Part shown: positions 8,052 to 19,387 of the stretch, piece after piece | How the letters are laid out: every line of letters starts with the position of its first letter | Position numbering within the stretch: the first letter of the stretch is position 1 | NCBI GenBank assembly: GCA_013791935.1 | Contig: VMSV01000127.1 | Location: forward strand, 1 to 61,639 | Source: Desulfobacteraceae bacterium | GTDB taxonomy: Bacteria > Desulfobacterota > Desulfobacteria > Desulfobacterales > UBA5616 | Direction of reading: 5' to 3' | DNA: 61,639 nucleotides | Notes under the pieces: generated by a model | What the model was told of the DNA's origin: nothing | Seen by the model: the letters and a program-made list of their open reading frames with translations, nothing else | Database searches by the model: none | Program-made: the position numbers and the translations under genes

Positions 8052-8589
8052 TTAGGACAGGAGGGCCTCGATTATTGCACCCTATCTCAAAAAAAGGTCA
8101 GTGCCCCGCTAAAATTCAGACAGGGTTTTAACAAGATCGACAGTACCTACTTGCGGGCTTGAATAAATCCCGCAAGTAGGGAGCAAAGAATGAAATATCT
8201 ACCCGTAGGGGTGGACTTTATGTCCACCCGGGAAACAGGGTATATGCAGATGAATTTGATTTAAATTCCCTAAATATTATATGGCCCAAATTTTTTTTGA
8301 GATAACTTGTAGTTGATTGCTAAAATCAAGAAGTTTACGCAACACTCTCCCAAGCATGAGAATCCCCCCTTGTTCTTGCGAACCCAGGCAACCAGTTGCC
8401 TGGGCCACCCATGAGTCTCGATATAGCTATCAAAAGGTGGGAATCCAAATACATACATCTCAAACCTTTAAACAAAATGGAGTCCCGGCCGGGCCGGGAA
8501 TGACGACAAGGTTCTTTTGAAATGAGATCTATATTTAGCCCCCCTTCCCCTTTTCTAATGGGAGATTCTACTTTCCGCCGAGTCTGGGC
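8052..8589. repeat. Gene-free stretch with four short perfect inverted repeats
   Basis: No credible gene is seen between the transposase remnant and the DUF1254 gene. Four stem-loops stand out: CCTACTTGCGGG/CCCGCAAGTAGG (8146-8157, 8169-8180; 12 bp, 11-nt loop), GGGTGGAC/GTCCACCC (8209-8216, 8222-8229), CCCAGGCAAC/GTTGCCTGGG (8383-8392, 8395-8404) and TCCCGGC/GCCGGGA (8483-8489, 8493-8499) followed by aatgacgac. These resemble REP-like intergenic repeats that occur in many copies in proteobacterial genomes. Whether they are multicopy here cannot be judged from one window. Confidence 0.55.
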
Positions 8590-10011
8590 TTACTCAATTC
8601 TTTTAACAGACGGCGGCACCCAACTGCCATCAAGCGTTTCTTTTTCCGGCCAGTAAATTCTCAGCATAATGTCAAAGCTTCCCTTGGGTGCCGGTAGCCA
8701 ATTGGCCATCATTTTTTCGTCGGCCGGCGGATCAGCCTGAAGCAGAATATCCAACGATCCATCCGCATTGTAGGTCAGGTTGTCCACATTGTGAATTGCA
8801 TAGCGATTGATAGGATTATCGACGAAAAACCGTTTATCATTGTACATCGTAATCGACCAAAACCCACTTGGATGAATGGGCGGTGTCTGCCCTTTTTCAA
8901 AACGTAGAAGGTAACGGTAAGCGCCGGTAAAGGGTTTTCCCTCCTGATCAATTTGGATGGACGGGTAAACCGCGTCTTCAGGCTGGTTGGCACCTAAGCC
9001 AAACATGGTGATAAAGGCGCGAAAAGTGTAGGCCGTACCATAGACGCCCAGATTTTTTGCAAAGCGCCAGCCATTGACCCTCTTGCTGCTGGCAGCTATA
9101 GACTTAATCTTAGCCTGGGCTGCTGGTACACACCGGTTCAATCCTTTTTGAACATGAGAACCCAGGTTTTCGAATTCAAAATCCTTCCCCGGCACAATGC
9201 CGATTTGCGCGAGTTTCTCAATCATCGGCGCATCCCCGGCAGCCGGGGGATTTGTTTTCAATGCCAGGGCAAATTGCCGAAAAAATGTGGGAGCATCCAT
9301 TTTAGCCACGCGCAGCGGCGGCGGCGTTTTCATATCAATTGCCGGGTCATGCGTACCAGCCGGCGGCGTATAGGGTTTGCCATATGAACTAAGCGGCGTC
9401 AGGCGCATTCCATCCTGGAAGGCGTTGACCGCTGCAACGTCTTCAGGGCTGATATTCGTATAAGTACGACCCAAAATCCAAGCCATGTTGGTGGGGGATT
9501 TGATCACCGATATGCCGGCCTGCAACCCTCCTTTGAAATCAGGACCGACAATTATGAAATCTTTTGCCACGCTCCCTGTTGTTCGTGTGCCGGGATTTGC
9601 AATCACGTTTGTCCAGGCATCCAGCACCGGCATCATATAATACCTGTTGGCAGCATCCGGCACATGTAAAACAATCGGTTCCATTGAAAGGTCCAGCCAT
9701 GCGGTTGAATACAGGGTATCGTTGTTCGGCGCAACCACATTGGTGCCGCTTGCGTCCACCAGTTCCCTCGTATGTGAGAACTGGTTTACAGGCGCATCAG
9801 CGCCCGGGATATTCGCGTCAATGGACGGGGTATTCGTGACCTTCTGTCTGGTCGCTTCCATAATTACCAAAGGGTATGCATAAATATATGCGTCAATGCC
9901 TGCCTGAAACGCCTGCTCCTCACGATTGTCTGCAGTTGCTTCTTGTGCATTGGCAGAAGGCGTCATCAGAATAATGAGCATCAACACGATCAAAACAGAT
10001 TTAATGTTCAT
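8590..10011 (-). CDS. Exported DUF1254/DUF1214 domain protein
   Basis: The ATG at 10011 is chosen because GGAAG lies seven bases upstream; an ATG eight codons earlier has no such site. The product has 473 residues. Residues 1-23 form a signal peptide (NIKSVLIVLMLIILM, cleavage after ANA), so it is periplasmic. The N-terminal half (AYPLVIMEATRQ, VAPNNDTLYSTAWLDL) is DUF1254. The C-terminal half (HPSGFWSITMYNDKRFFVDN ending in a MLRIYWPE strand) is DUF1214. The two domains commonly occur fused. Function is unknown. It lies between the two IS91-like 3' ends, so it may have been carried in with them. A sigma70-like promoter is at 10061-10089. Confidence 0.88.
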   Translation of the reverse strand: MNIKSVLIVLMLIILMTPSANAQEATADNREEQAFQAGIDAYIYAYPLVIMEATRQKVTNTPSIDANIPGADAPVNQFSHTRELVDASGTNVVAPNNDTLYSTAWLDLSMEPIVLHVPDAANRYYMMPVLDAWTNVIANPGTRTTGSVAKDFIIVGPDFKGGLQAGISVIKSPTNMAWILGRTYTNISPEDVAAVNAFQDGMRLTPLSSYGKPYTPPAGTHDPAIDMKTPPPLRVAKMDAPTFFRQFALALKTNPPAAGDAPMIEKLAQIGIVPGKDFEFENLGSHVQKGLNRCVPAAQAKIKSIAASSKRVNGWRFAKNLGVYGTAYTFRAFITMFGLGANQPEDAVYPSIQIDQEGKPFTGAYRYLLRFEKGQTPPIHPSGFWSITMYNDKRFFVDNPINRYAIHNVDNLTYNADGSLDILLQADPPADEKMMANWLPAPKGSFDIMLRIYWPEKETLDGSWVPPSVKRIE

Positions 10012-10060
10012 GGTTCGCTTCCTTTCTATGGTCATGATTCATTATCTTTCAATTATCGGG

Positions 10061-10089
10061 AAAGTATGTTGTTCAACAAGACTTGTCAA
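10061..10089 (-). promoter_or_regulatory. Candidate sigma70-type promoter for the DUF1254 gene
   Basis: On the minus strand TTGACA (10089-10084) is separated by 17 bp from TACTTT (10066-10061), about 50 bp upstream of the start codon at 10011. The -35 box is perfect and the -10 weak. The rest of 10090-10190 shows no gene. Confidence 0.4.
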
Positions 10090-10196
10090 TTACAATAATA
10101 AGGGGCAAAGCAACCAGATAGAGGCACAAATGCATATTTTTGGCTTTAGAATTGGAAGTCTTATAAAAACCTGCCTTGGGAGACCAAAGGATAAGC

Positions 10197-10451
10197 ATAA
10201 GAACTTGCTTTTTTGATCGTTGAGTATTGGTTTTGATCATTTGTGTGTCAACCGATTTGTTGGTACAACATATTGCATATGCCAAAAATCGGATCGAAAC
10301 ACGGACACACAACTGGGTAATGGCAGATTGAAATATTGTTTCTGAAATCAAAAAATGGCCGAAAAAGGGTGATTTTGGGGGCAGGTATCGGGTTTGCCTA
10401 ATAGTTGGTTTTATTGAATCCAGTCATCGTAAGGGGCAATTTGGGAATATT
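10197..10451. repeat. 255-bp direct repeat, copy B (solitary IS91-like 3' end)
   Basis: This is the second copy of the 7658-7912 sequence, 2539 bp away. It again starts at a GAAC (10201-10204) and includes the last codons and stop of the IS91-like transposase on the minus strand. It then breaks off at 10451, where a serine-recombinase-like fragment begins. No more transposase is present here. The two copies bracket the DUF1254 gene in direct orientation, so recombination between them could delete 2.5 kb. Confidence 0.8.
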
Positions 10452-10800
10452 GAATCTTGAGGGTCACCTCCAAAGCATTAACAAAAAGCTGGAAACAATC
10501 GTGGATTCAATTGAAACCGGCAGCCTTAAAGTCTTTGATTCAATAAATAAAAGAATGAAATCTTTGGAGGCGGAACGAGATGCAGCAGATGATAAATTAA
10601 AAGCTATAGATTTTGAAATTGCTGAGATTGAAAAAGACCGGCTCTCATCTGAAATCATGAGCCAGTCATATAAGGCTTTTAGAGACATTATTAACAAGGC
10701 AAAGCCGGACAAATTAAAAGAATTGCTGTATCGGATTGTTGAGGTTGTTGAATGGCACCAAAATAAGGAGGATAATTCAGTAGGTCACTGCAAAATCTAA
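10452..10800 (+). pseudogene. Internal fragment of a large serine recombinase (coiled-coil region)
   Basis: The frame from about 10452 reads as a long amphipathic helical region: GHLQSINKKLETIVDSIE, then KRMKSLEAERDAADDKLKAI and KPDKLKELLYRIVEVVEW. This fits the coiled-coil segment after the zinc ribbon in large serine recombinases. The catalytic N-terminus is missing; it is cut at copy B of the IS91-like end. A TAA at 10798-10800 is followed in the same frame by YFEQPNLKLPSKK, which looks like a continuation, so the stop may be a nonsense change. It could once have driven an element next to tRNA-Asn. Confidence 0.55.
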
Positions 10801-10833
10801 TACTTTGAACAACCGAACCTAAAACTGCCTTCT

Positions 10834-10878
10834 AAAAAACAAAAACTCAGCGAACCGGATGGAAATCGGTTCGCTGAG
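10834..10878 (-). terminator. Terminator of tRNA-Asn
   Basis: CTCAGCGAACCG (10846-10857) and CGGTTCGCTGAG (10867-10878) form a perfect 12-bp stem with a 9-nt loop. On the minus strand it is followed by UUUUUGUUUUUU (10845-10834). It begins 10 bp past the CCA end of the tRNA. Confidence 0.9.
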
Positions 10879-10887
10879 AGTGATGTT

Positions 10888-10963
10888 TGGCTCCCCAGCA
10901 CGGACTCGAACCGCGGACATAGTGGTTAACAGCCACTCGCTCTACCGACTGAGCTACTGGGGA
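10888..10963 (-). tRNA. tRNA-Asn (anticodon GTT)
   Basis: The minus strand folds as a complete tRNA with a genome-encoded CCA (10890-10888). The acceptor stem is TCCCCAG/CTGGGGA with discriminator G. The D-arm is GCTCAGTCGGTAGAGC, the anticodon loop CTGTTAA carries GTT, and the T-arm has GGTTCGAGTCC. The 5' end is at 10963. A promoter lies at 10983-11011 and a strong terminator at 10834-10878. The 3' end is the presumed integration target for the elements at 5.6-10.8 kb, since two partial copies of that end lie downstream. Confidence 0.95.
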
Positions 10964-10982
10964 TCAGTGTTATGATTCACGG

Positions 10983-11011
10983 GTTCTATTAAAAAAACAT
11001 CGGCATGTCAA
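10983..11011 (-). promoter_or_regulatory. Sigma70-type promoter of tRNA-Asn
   Basis: On the minus strand a perfect TTGACA (11011-11006) is 17 bp from TAGAAC (10988-10983). The -10 box ends 20 bp upstream of the mature tRNA 5' end. tRNA-Gly has the same arrangement (46799-46827). Confidence 0.65.
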
Positions 11012-11105
11012 TAAGATTTTAAGGGGTTTGCTTGGGGGTGAATCGCAAGGACGGGCTTTTTCCAACCACCGAAAAAGGAAAACCCTTGGTTGCTGAAGAG
11101 GTCTG

Positions 11106-11711
11106 TCAGGATTCCGCCAGCTGGATGATTTTTTTCGATGTATATTCCCCCACATCGGCCAGGGCGTCCATGGGAAGGAACCGGTTGGCGTTTTTGGAAT
11201 ACAGGCAGATGGCTGAAGCGGGAAATTCGTCGTCCTCCCGGTAAAAAACATAACAGAGGGCGATTTTGGGAAGGGGAAACACGATAAATGAAAAATCTCC
11301 GCTCGTGGATGCAGAGGCTTCCCGGCCATTAAATATTGACAGGATGATTTCAGCGTTTTTTTGAATGCGTTCCACATGGGGAACCAGCACGCTTTCCGTA
11401 TGGCTGGAAAAAGCCCCCACATAGGGCATGCTGTTGGGGAATTCCTTGAAAGATTTCAAGGGCTCCACTTCAACGGGTGCTGAAGCCGCATGCAGGGCAT
11501 ACAGAGAAATGAGAATGCCCAGAACGCCCGAGGCGCTTTCCTGGCCCAGAATAATGTCTTGGCGGGTGATCCGGCAGGCTTCCCCAAAGGCTTGAAAAAC
11601 AAATTCATCATGGTTTCTTTCAGCCCCCATTCTGAGGTCCAGATCCTCCGGCAATGCGCCGTACAGCTTTTCAAGATTGTTTAGAGCGATTTTTCGGTAT
11701 TGATCCGTCAT
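11106..11711 (-). CDS. DUF3786 domain-containing protein
   Basis: The start is the ATG at 11711, with GGAGAG five bases before it; a TTG-started extension to 11723 covers that site. The product is 201 residues with no signal peptide or membrane span. It matches the DUF3786 family as I know it, with a conserved middle around ILGQESASGVLGILISLY and a C-terminal FIVFPLPKIALCYVFYREDDEFPAS. The family occurs mainly in anaerobes with corrinoid/Wood-Ljungdahl or sulfate-reducing metabolism, but its role is unknown. It lies just downstream of the PFOR gene, separated by a terminator. Confidence 0.72.
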   Translation of the reverse strand: MTDQYRKIALNNLEKLYGALPEDLDLRMGAERNHDEFVFQAFGEACRITRQDIILGQESASGVLGILISLYALHAASAPVEVEPLKSFKEFPNSMPYVGAFSSHTESVLVPHVERIQKNAEIILSIFNGREASASTSGDFSFIVFPLPKIALCYVFYREDDEFPASAICLYSKNANRFLPMDALADVGEYTSKKIIQLAES

Positions 11712-11723
11712 GAGTCTCTCCAA

Positions 11724-11764
11724 TAAAAAAAGGCCGCAGATTTGAAACTGGAAACCTGCGGCCT
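11724..11764 (-). terminator. Terminator after the PFOR gene
   Basis: AGGCCGCAG (11731-11739) and CTGCGGCCT (11756-11764) form a 9-bp perfect stem, followed on the minus strand by seven U (11730-11724). It ends the fumarase-PFOR transcript immediately before the DUF3786 start, where the DUF3786 ribosome-binding site lies. Confidence 0.85.
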
Positions 11765-11799
11765 GATGATTTTACTCTTCTGAACGAAAGAGACTCCTG

Positions 11800-15399
<3,600 letters not shown>

Positions 15400-17010
15400 T
15401 CAATCCATCATCCTGCTGAAAAAGTCATTCCCCTTGTCATCCACCAGAATGAATGCCGGGAAATCTTTCACGGTAATGCGGAAAATCGCCTCCATGCCCA
15501 ACTCTGCGTACTCCAGGGTTTCCACATGGGTGATACATTCTTTTCCCAGCCTTGCCGCAGGGCCACCGATGGACCCCAGGTAAAAACCACCGTATTTTTT
15601 GCAGGCTTCGGTGACCGTTTTCGTCCGGTTTCCCTTGGCCAGCATGACCATGGACCCGCCCAACTCCTGGAAAACCGGAACATAGGGATCCATTCGCGAT
15701 GCGGTGGTGGGACCGAAAGATCCCGAAGCATAACCTTCCGGGGTTTTGGCCGGACCCGCATAGTAAACGATGTGATTCTTGAAATACTCCGGAAGATGTT
15801 CCCCCCGGTCCAACCTCTCCTTGATTTTGGCATGGGCGATATCCCGGGCCACCACGATTTTTCCGGAAAGCTTCAATCGGGTGGAAACCGGATACCCGGT
15901 GAGAATTTCTCGAATCCTGTCCATGGATTGGTTCAGGTCAAGGTCCACGGCCGGGCCTCCATCGGGCTCCGGAACCGGCAGAAAACGGGAAGGATCGGTT
16001 TCCAGCGCCTCAAGGAAGATGCCTTCCTTGGTGATTTTGCCCTTGATATTCCGGTCCGCACTGCAACTGACCCCCAGGCCGATGGGACAGGATGCCCCGT
16101 GCCTGGGCAGCCGGATCACTCGTGTGTCCAGGCAGAAATACTTCCCGCCGAACTGGGCTCCGAGCCCGAATTTCCGGGTCATGTCCAGGAGTTTTTGCTC
16201 CAGGTCCCGGTCCCGGAAGGCATGGCCCAGGGCATTGCCTTTGTCCGGCAATCCGTCCAGATAACCTGCGGTGGCGAGTTTCACGGTTTTCAGGTTCATC
16301 TCCGCAGAGGTTCCCCCCACCACAAAGGCCAAATGATAGGGAGGGCAGGCTGCGGTTCCCAGGGTTTTCATTTTGGCCTTCATGAATTCCGGAAGGGTTT
16401 CCGGCGTAAGCACGGCCTTGGTTTCTTGAAAAAGATAAACCTTATTCCCGGACCCCCCGCCCTTGGCGATGAACAAAAACCGGTAGGCATCCCCGGAAAC
16501 GGCATAGAGATCGATCTGGGCCGGGAGATTGCAGCCAGTGTTTTTTTCTTCATACATGGTCAAGGGGGCATTCTGGGAATACCGGAGATTGTGGTTCACA
16601 TAGGCGTTGAAGACCCCCCTGGACAGGGATTCTTCATCCAAACCCCCGGTCCAGACCTGCTGTCCTTTTTTTCCCATGACCACCGCGGTTCCCGTGTCCT
16701 GACACATGGGAAACACCCTTTGGGCGGAAATCACGGCGTTCTTGATCATCTCCAAGGCCACAACCTTGTCATTGGCAGAGGCTTCCGGATCATTCAGAAT
16801 GGCTTTCAACTGCTCAAGGTGTTGGGTCCGCAACAGATGGGCCACATCCGTAAAAGCGGTTTCGGCAAGCAGGGTCAAGCCCTTGGGCTCAACCATGACC
16901 ACCGGGCTTCCGTTAAACTCAGAGATTGAAACAAAATCCTTTGTGAGCAGGCGATAGGCTGTTTTGTCCGCGTCCAGAGGAAACATGTCCTGATATGCAA
17001 AATCCACCAT
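15400..17010 (-). CDS. fumA: Class I fumarate hydratase (single-chain, [4Fe-4S])
   Basis: This enzyme hydrates fumarate to malate using an oxygen-sensitive [4Fe-4S] cluster. The 536-residue chain joins the alpha part and the beta part, as in FumA/FumB (about 548 residues). The alpha part includes [37 protein letters not shown] and [14 protein letters not shown]. The beta part includes [19 protein letters not shown] and [19 protein letters not shown]. Conserved cysteines in [12 protein letters not shown] and SCPIG are consistent with cluster ligands. It is transcribed just before the PFOR gene, so the two probably form one operon linking C4 acids to acetyl-CoA, a common need in oxidative-TCA sulfate reducers. 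The symbol is by similarity only. Confidence 0.93.
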   Translation of the reverse strand: MVDFAYQDMFPLDADKTAYRLLTKDFVSISEFNGSPVVMVEPKGLTLLAETAFTDVAHLLRTQHLEQLKAILNDPEASANDKVVALEMIKNAVISAQRVFPMCQDTGTAVVMGKKGQQVWTGGLDEESLSRGVFNAYVNHNLRYSQNAPLTMYEEKNTGCNLPAQIDLYAVSGDAYRFLFIAKGGGSGNKVYLFQETKAVLTPETLPEFMKAKMKTLGTAACPPYHLAFVVGGTSAEMNLKTVKLATAGYLDGLPDKGNALGHAFRDRDLEQKLLDMTRKFGLGAQFGGKYFCLDTRVIRLPRHGASCPIGLGVSCSADRNIKGKITKEGIFLEALETDPSRFLPVPEPDGGPAVDLDLNQSMDRIREILTGYPVSTRLKLSGKIVVARDIAHAKIKERLDRGEHLPEYFKNHIVYYAGPAKTPEGYASGSFGPTTASRMDPYVPVFQELGGSMVMLAKGNRTKTVTEACKKYGGFYLGSIGGPAARLGKECITHVETLEYAELGMEAIFRITVKDFPAFILVDDKGNDFFSRMMD

Positions 17011-17260
17011 GGGGCCGATCCCTTAATAAATTGATTTCACCAATTCAAAACGCCTTACTTTGATCAATTTCCGGGGGATGAAAATCCAAGTCCAGCTATT
17101 TTCAATCCGGAAAACGGGAGGTCCCCGTGGTCAAACTAAAGCGTTTCCAATGTCGTCTTGTTTTGAAACCTTTATCAACAGTCTCATTTATATATGAAAT
17201 TCAGATCCATGCAACCTAAAATTAAGTGTGACTGATGTCAAGATTTTTTACAGAACCATC

Positions 17261-18058
17261 CTATGTTTTTATAAAACCAGGAACGGGCAATTGCTCGATG
17301 CCAATCCGCGTTAATGCAAAATCATATTTCACAGGATCATGGGGTGAAATCTTTTTAAAGCAGCAAGTTATCTCCATGGCCGTTTTCAGATTGGCTTGTT
17401 TTCTTTCCGTGAACTTCATCAGGGTGCAGATCCGGTGCATATGAACATCCACGGGTACGATGAGACGTGAGGGGTGAATATTTTCCCAGCCACCGGGATC
17501 CACATCATCTTTTCTCACCATCCATCTTAAAAAAAGGTGGAGCCTTTTGCTGGCGCTTCCCCGATGGGGCAAAGGCAGAAGATGACCCGGGTCGCTGCTT
17601 GCAACCGAAAGGATTTCTTGAACAAATGCGTTCAGGCCAGGCAATATGGTTGCGCTGTCCTGGTGGGGTCCCTTGGTCATACAATCCTGCAATGACCCGT
17701 ATTCCCTAACCACCTGCCGGATTCCCCATAGCAAACCCAGAAGGTGGTCGGCCCTGGCGAAACGGTGAACAAAACCGGAAAAGGTTTCCGATAAATCTTT
17801 CAAGGAGGCTTGGAGAAGAAAATCGTGGGGGGAAGCCCCCATGGGGTTCAGCACAGCGGCCACGCTTTTTTTGATTTGGGCCACCCGGCCGTAGGCCAGA
17901 CAGGCGGTGATGAGCCCGACGATTTCCATGTCCTTTAAGTAGTTATAATCATACAGAAATATGATGGGGTCCGTATGTACATGTTTTCTAGTGTTAAATT
18001 CTTCATAGAGTTTTTCAAGGGGCTTTTTCAGTTTCAAACCGCTTCCTATGCATGACAA
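17261..18058 (-). CDS. TIGR02757 family protein
   Basis: This 265-residue cytoplasmic protein has the features I associate with the TIGR02757 (DUF2400) family. Near the start are DPIIFLYDYNYLKD and EIVGLITACLAYGRVAQI, in the middle KRLHLFLRWMVRKDDVDPGGW, and late VPVDVHMHRI. The start at 18058 is a TTG; a second in-frame TTG seven codons later, preceded by AGGAAG, is also possible. The fold resembles DNA-glycosylase-type helical proteins and the gene is common in anaerobes and Bacteroidetes. No function is established. It stands alone between fumA and the divergent dehydrogenase gene. Confidence 0.8.
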   Translation of the reverse strand: MSCIGSGLKLKKPLEKLYEEFNTRKHVHTDPIIFLYDYNYLKDMEIVGLITACLAYGRVAQIKKSVAAVLNPMGASPHDFLLQASLKDLSETFSGFVHRFARADHLLGLLWGIRQVVREYGSLQDCMTKGPHQDSATILPGLNAFVQEILSVASSDPGHLLPLPHRGSASKRLHLFLRWMVRKDDVDPGGWENIHPSRLIVPVDVHMHRICTLMKFTERKQANLKTAMEITCCFKKISPHDPVKYDFALTRIGIEQLPVPGFIKT

Positions 18059-18228
18059 GGCAAAGTATAACCAAAAGAAGGTTGTGAAGCAAAGTGTAGA
18101 TCATCCTCAGGGCAACGACAATCCTTTTGTTAAAAAAATCCCTCGCTGCCTTGATTTTATGGGGTTCACATTATATGGATGAACCTCGGGTCTGATGCGT
18201 GATAAAACACAATCTGAATGGGGAAAAT

Positions 18229-19263
18229 ATGAAAGCCATCGTTAAAACCAAAACCGGGCCGGGCGTGGAGATTCTGGATGTTGCGAAACCCGAAATCCGG
18301 GAGGCTGATATTCTGGTGAAAGTTCAGGCCGCGAGCCTCTGCGGCAGCGATCTGCATATCTACGAGGGAACCCCCGGCTATGAGTACTTGCCCCTGCCCG
18401 TTATCCTGGGCCATGAATTCGCCGGAGAAGTGGTGGAAATCGGAAGACGGGTTCAGGGCTTGGCCATCGGAGACCGGGTCACGGCCAACCCCACCATGCC
18501 CTGCGGCCAATGTGACTGGTGCAAAGTGGGCAAGGGTGGAAGGTGCCGGTCCGGGTTTTCCCTGGGGCTCACGGGAAACGGTGCCTTCGCCGAATATGTG
18601 GTGTTGAAAGCCGGCGGAGATATCTTCAAAATTCCTGACAACGTCAGCCTGGAATGCGCTTCCCTCTGTGAACCCTTATCCATTGTCTTGAACGGGGTGG
18701 ATGTTTCCCAATTCCAAGGCGGCCAGCCTGTGGTGGTCCTGGGACCGGGGCCCATTGGTCTACTCGCGGTTCAGGTCTTGAAAGCCTCGGGGGCCGGACC
18801 CATTATTCTCACCGGAACCACCGCCGATGCCAGGCGCCTGGAAATCGCCAGGCAACTGGGGGCGGATATCATTGTGAATGTTCAGGAGGAAGACCCGGTG
18901 AAAGCCGTAATCCGGCACACCGGGCGGGTGAACTTCGTGTTCGAGGCCACGGGTATTTCCGCCACCATCGCCCAGGGGCTCGCCATGCTCAATCCCGGAG
19001 GAAAGCTCATGGTCATCGGGATTCATGCGGAGGATGCCGTATTTAACCCCCTGGATCTGGTGCGCAAGCGAAAATCCATTATCGGGGTGTACGGGTATAA
19101 CCAGAATACCTGGAAAAGGTCCTTGTCCCTTCTCTCCACCGGGGCCATCAATCCCGAACCCATGATTACCCACCGGATTCCTTTTTCCAAAGGAGAAGAA
19201 GGGTTCATGTTGGCCCATGACAAGACCGCGGCCAAAGTGATTTTTGTTCCGGAGGAGCAATGA
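18229..19263 (+). CDS. Zinc-dependent alcohol/threonine-dehydrogenase-like oxidoreductase
   Basis: The ATG at 18229 follows GGGG at good spacing; an upstream GTG at 18199 lacks a site. The product has 344 residues and the medium-chain dehydrogenase layout. The catalytic zinc region is SLCGSDLHIYEG and GHEFAGEVVEIG. The structural zinc lobe is CGQCDWCKVGKGGRC (C-x2-C-x2-C-x7-C). The Rossmann segment VVLGPGPIGLLAVQVLKASG binds NAD(P). The pattern is closest to L-threonine 3-dehydrogenase and sorbitol dehydrogenase, but no 2-amino-3-ketobutyrate ligase gene is next to it, so the substrate is open. Confidence 0.85.
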   Translation: MKAIVKTKTGPGVEILDVAKPEIREADILVKVQAASLCGSDLHIYEGTPGYEYLPLPVILGHEFAGEVVEIGRRVQGLAIGDRVTANPTMPCGQCDWCKVGKGGRCRSGFSLGLTGNGAFAEYVVLKAGGDIFKIPDNVSLECASLCEPLSIVLNGVDVSQFQGGQPVVVLGPGPIGLLAVQVLKASGAGPIILTGTTADARRLEIARQLGADIIVNVQEEDPVKAVIRHTGRVNFVFEATGISATIAQGLAMLNPGGKLMVIGIHAEDAVFNPLDLVRKRKSIIGVYGYNQNTWKRSLSLLSTGAINPEPMITHRIPFSKGEEGFMLAHDKTAAKVIFVPEEQ

Positions 19264-19387
19264 TACCAGCCGCCTTTTTTGTTTAAAAATGATGTCTTTA
19301 AACCCTGTCGCCCCCGATCGGAAACGCCGATAATAAAATCATCCTTAAGAAAAAAGGACAACCTGAACGGAAATCAAAGGGGGCAGG

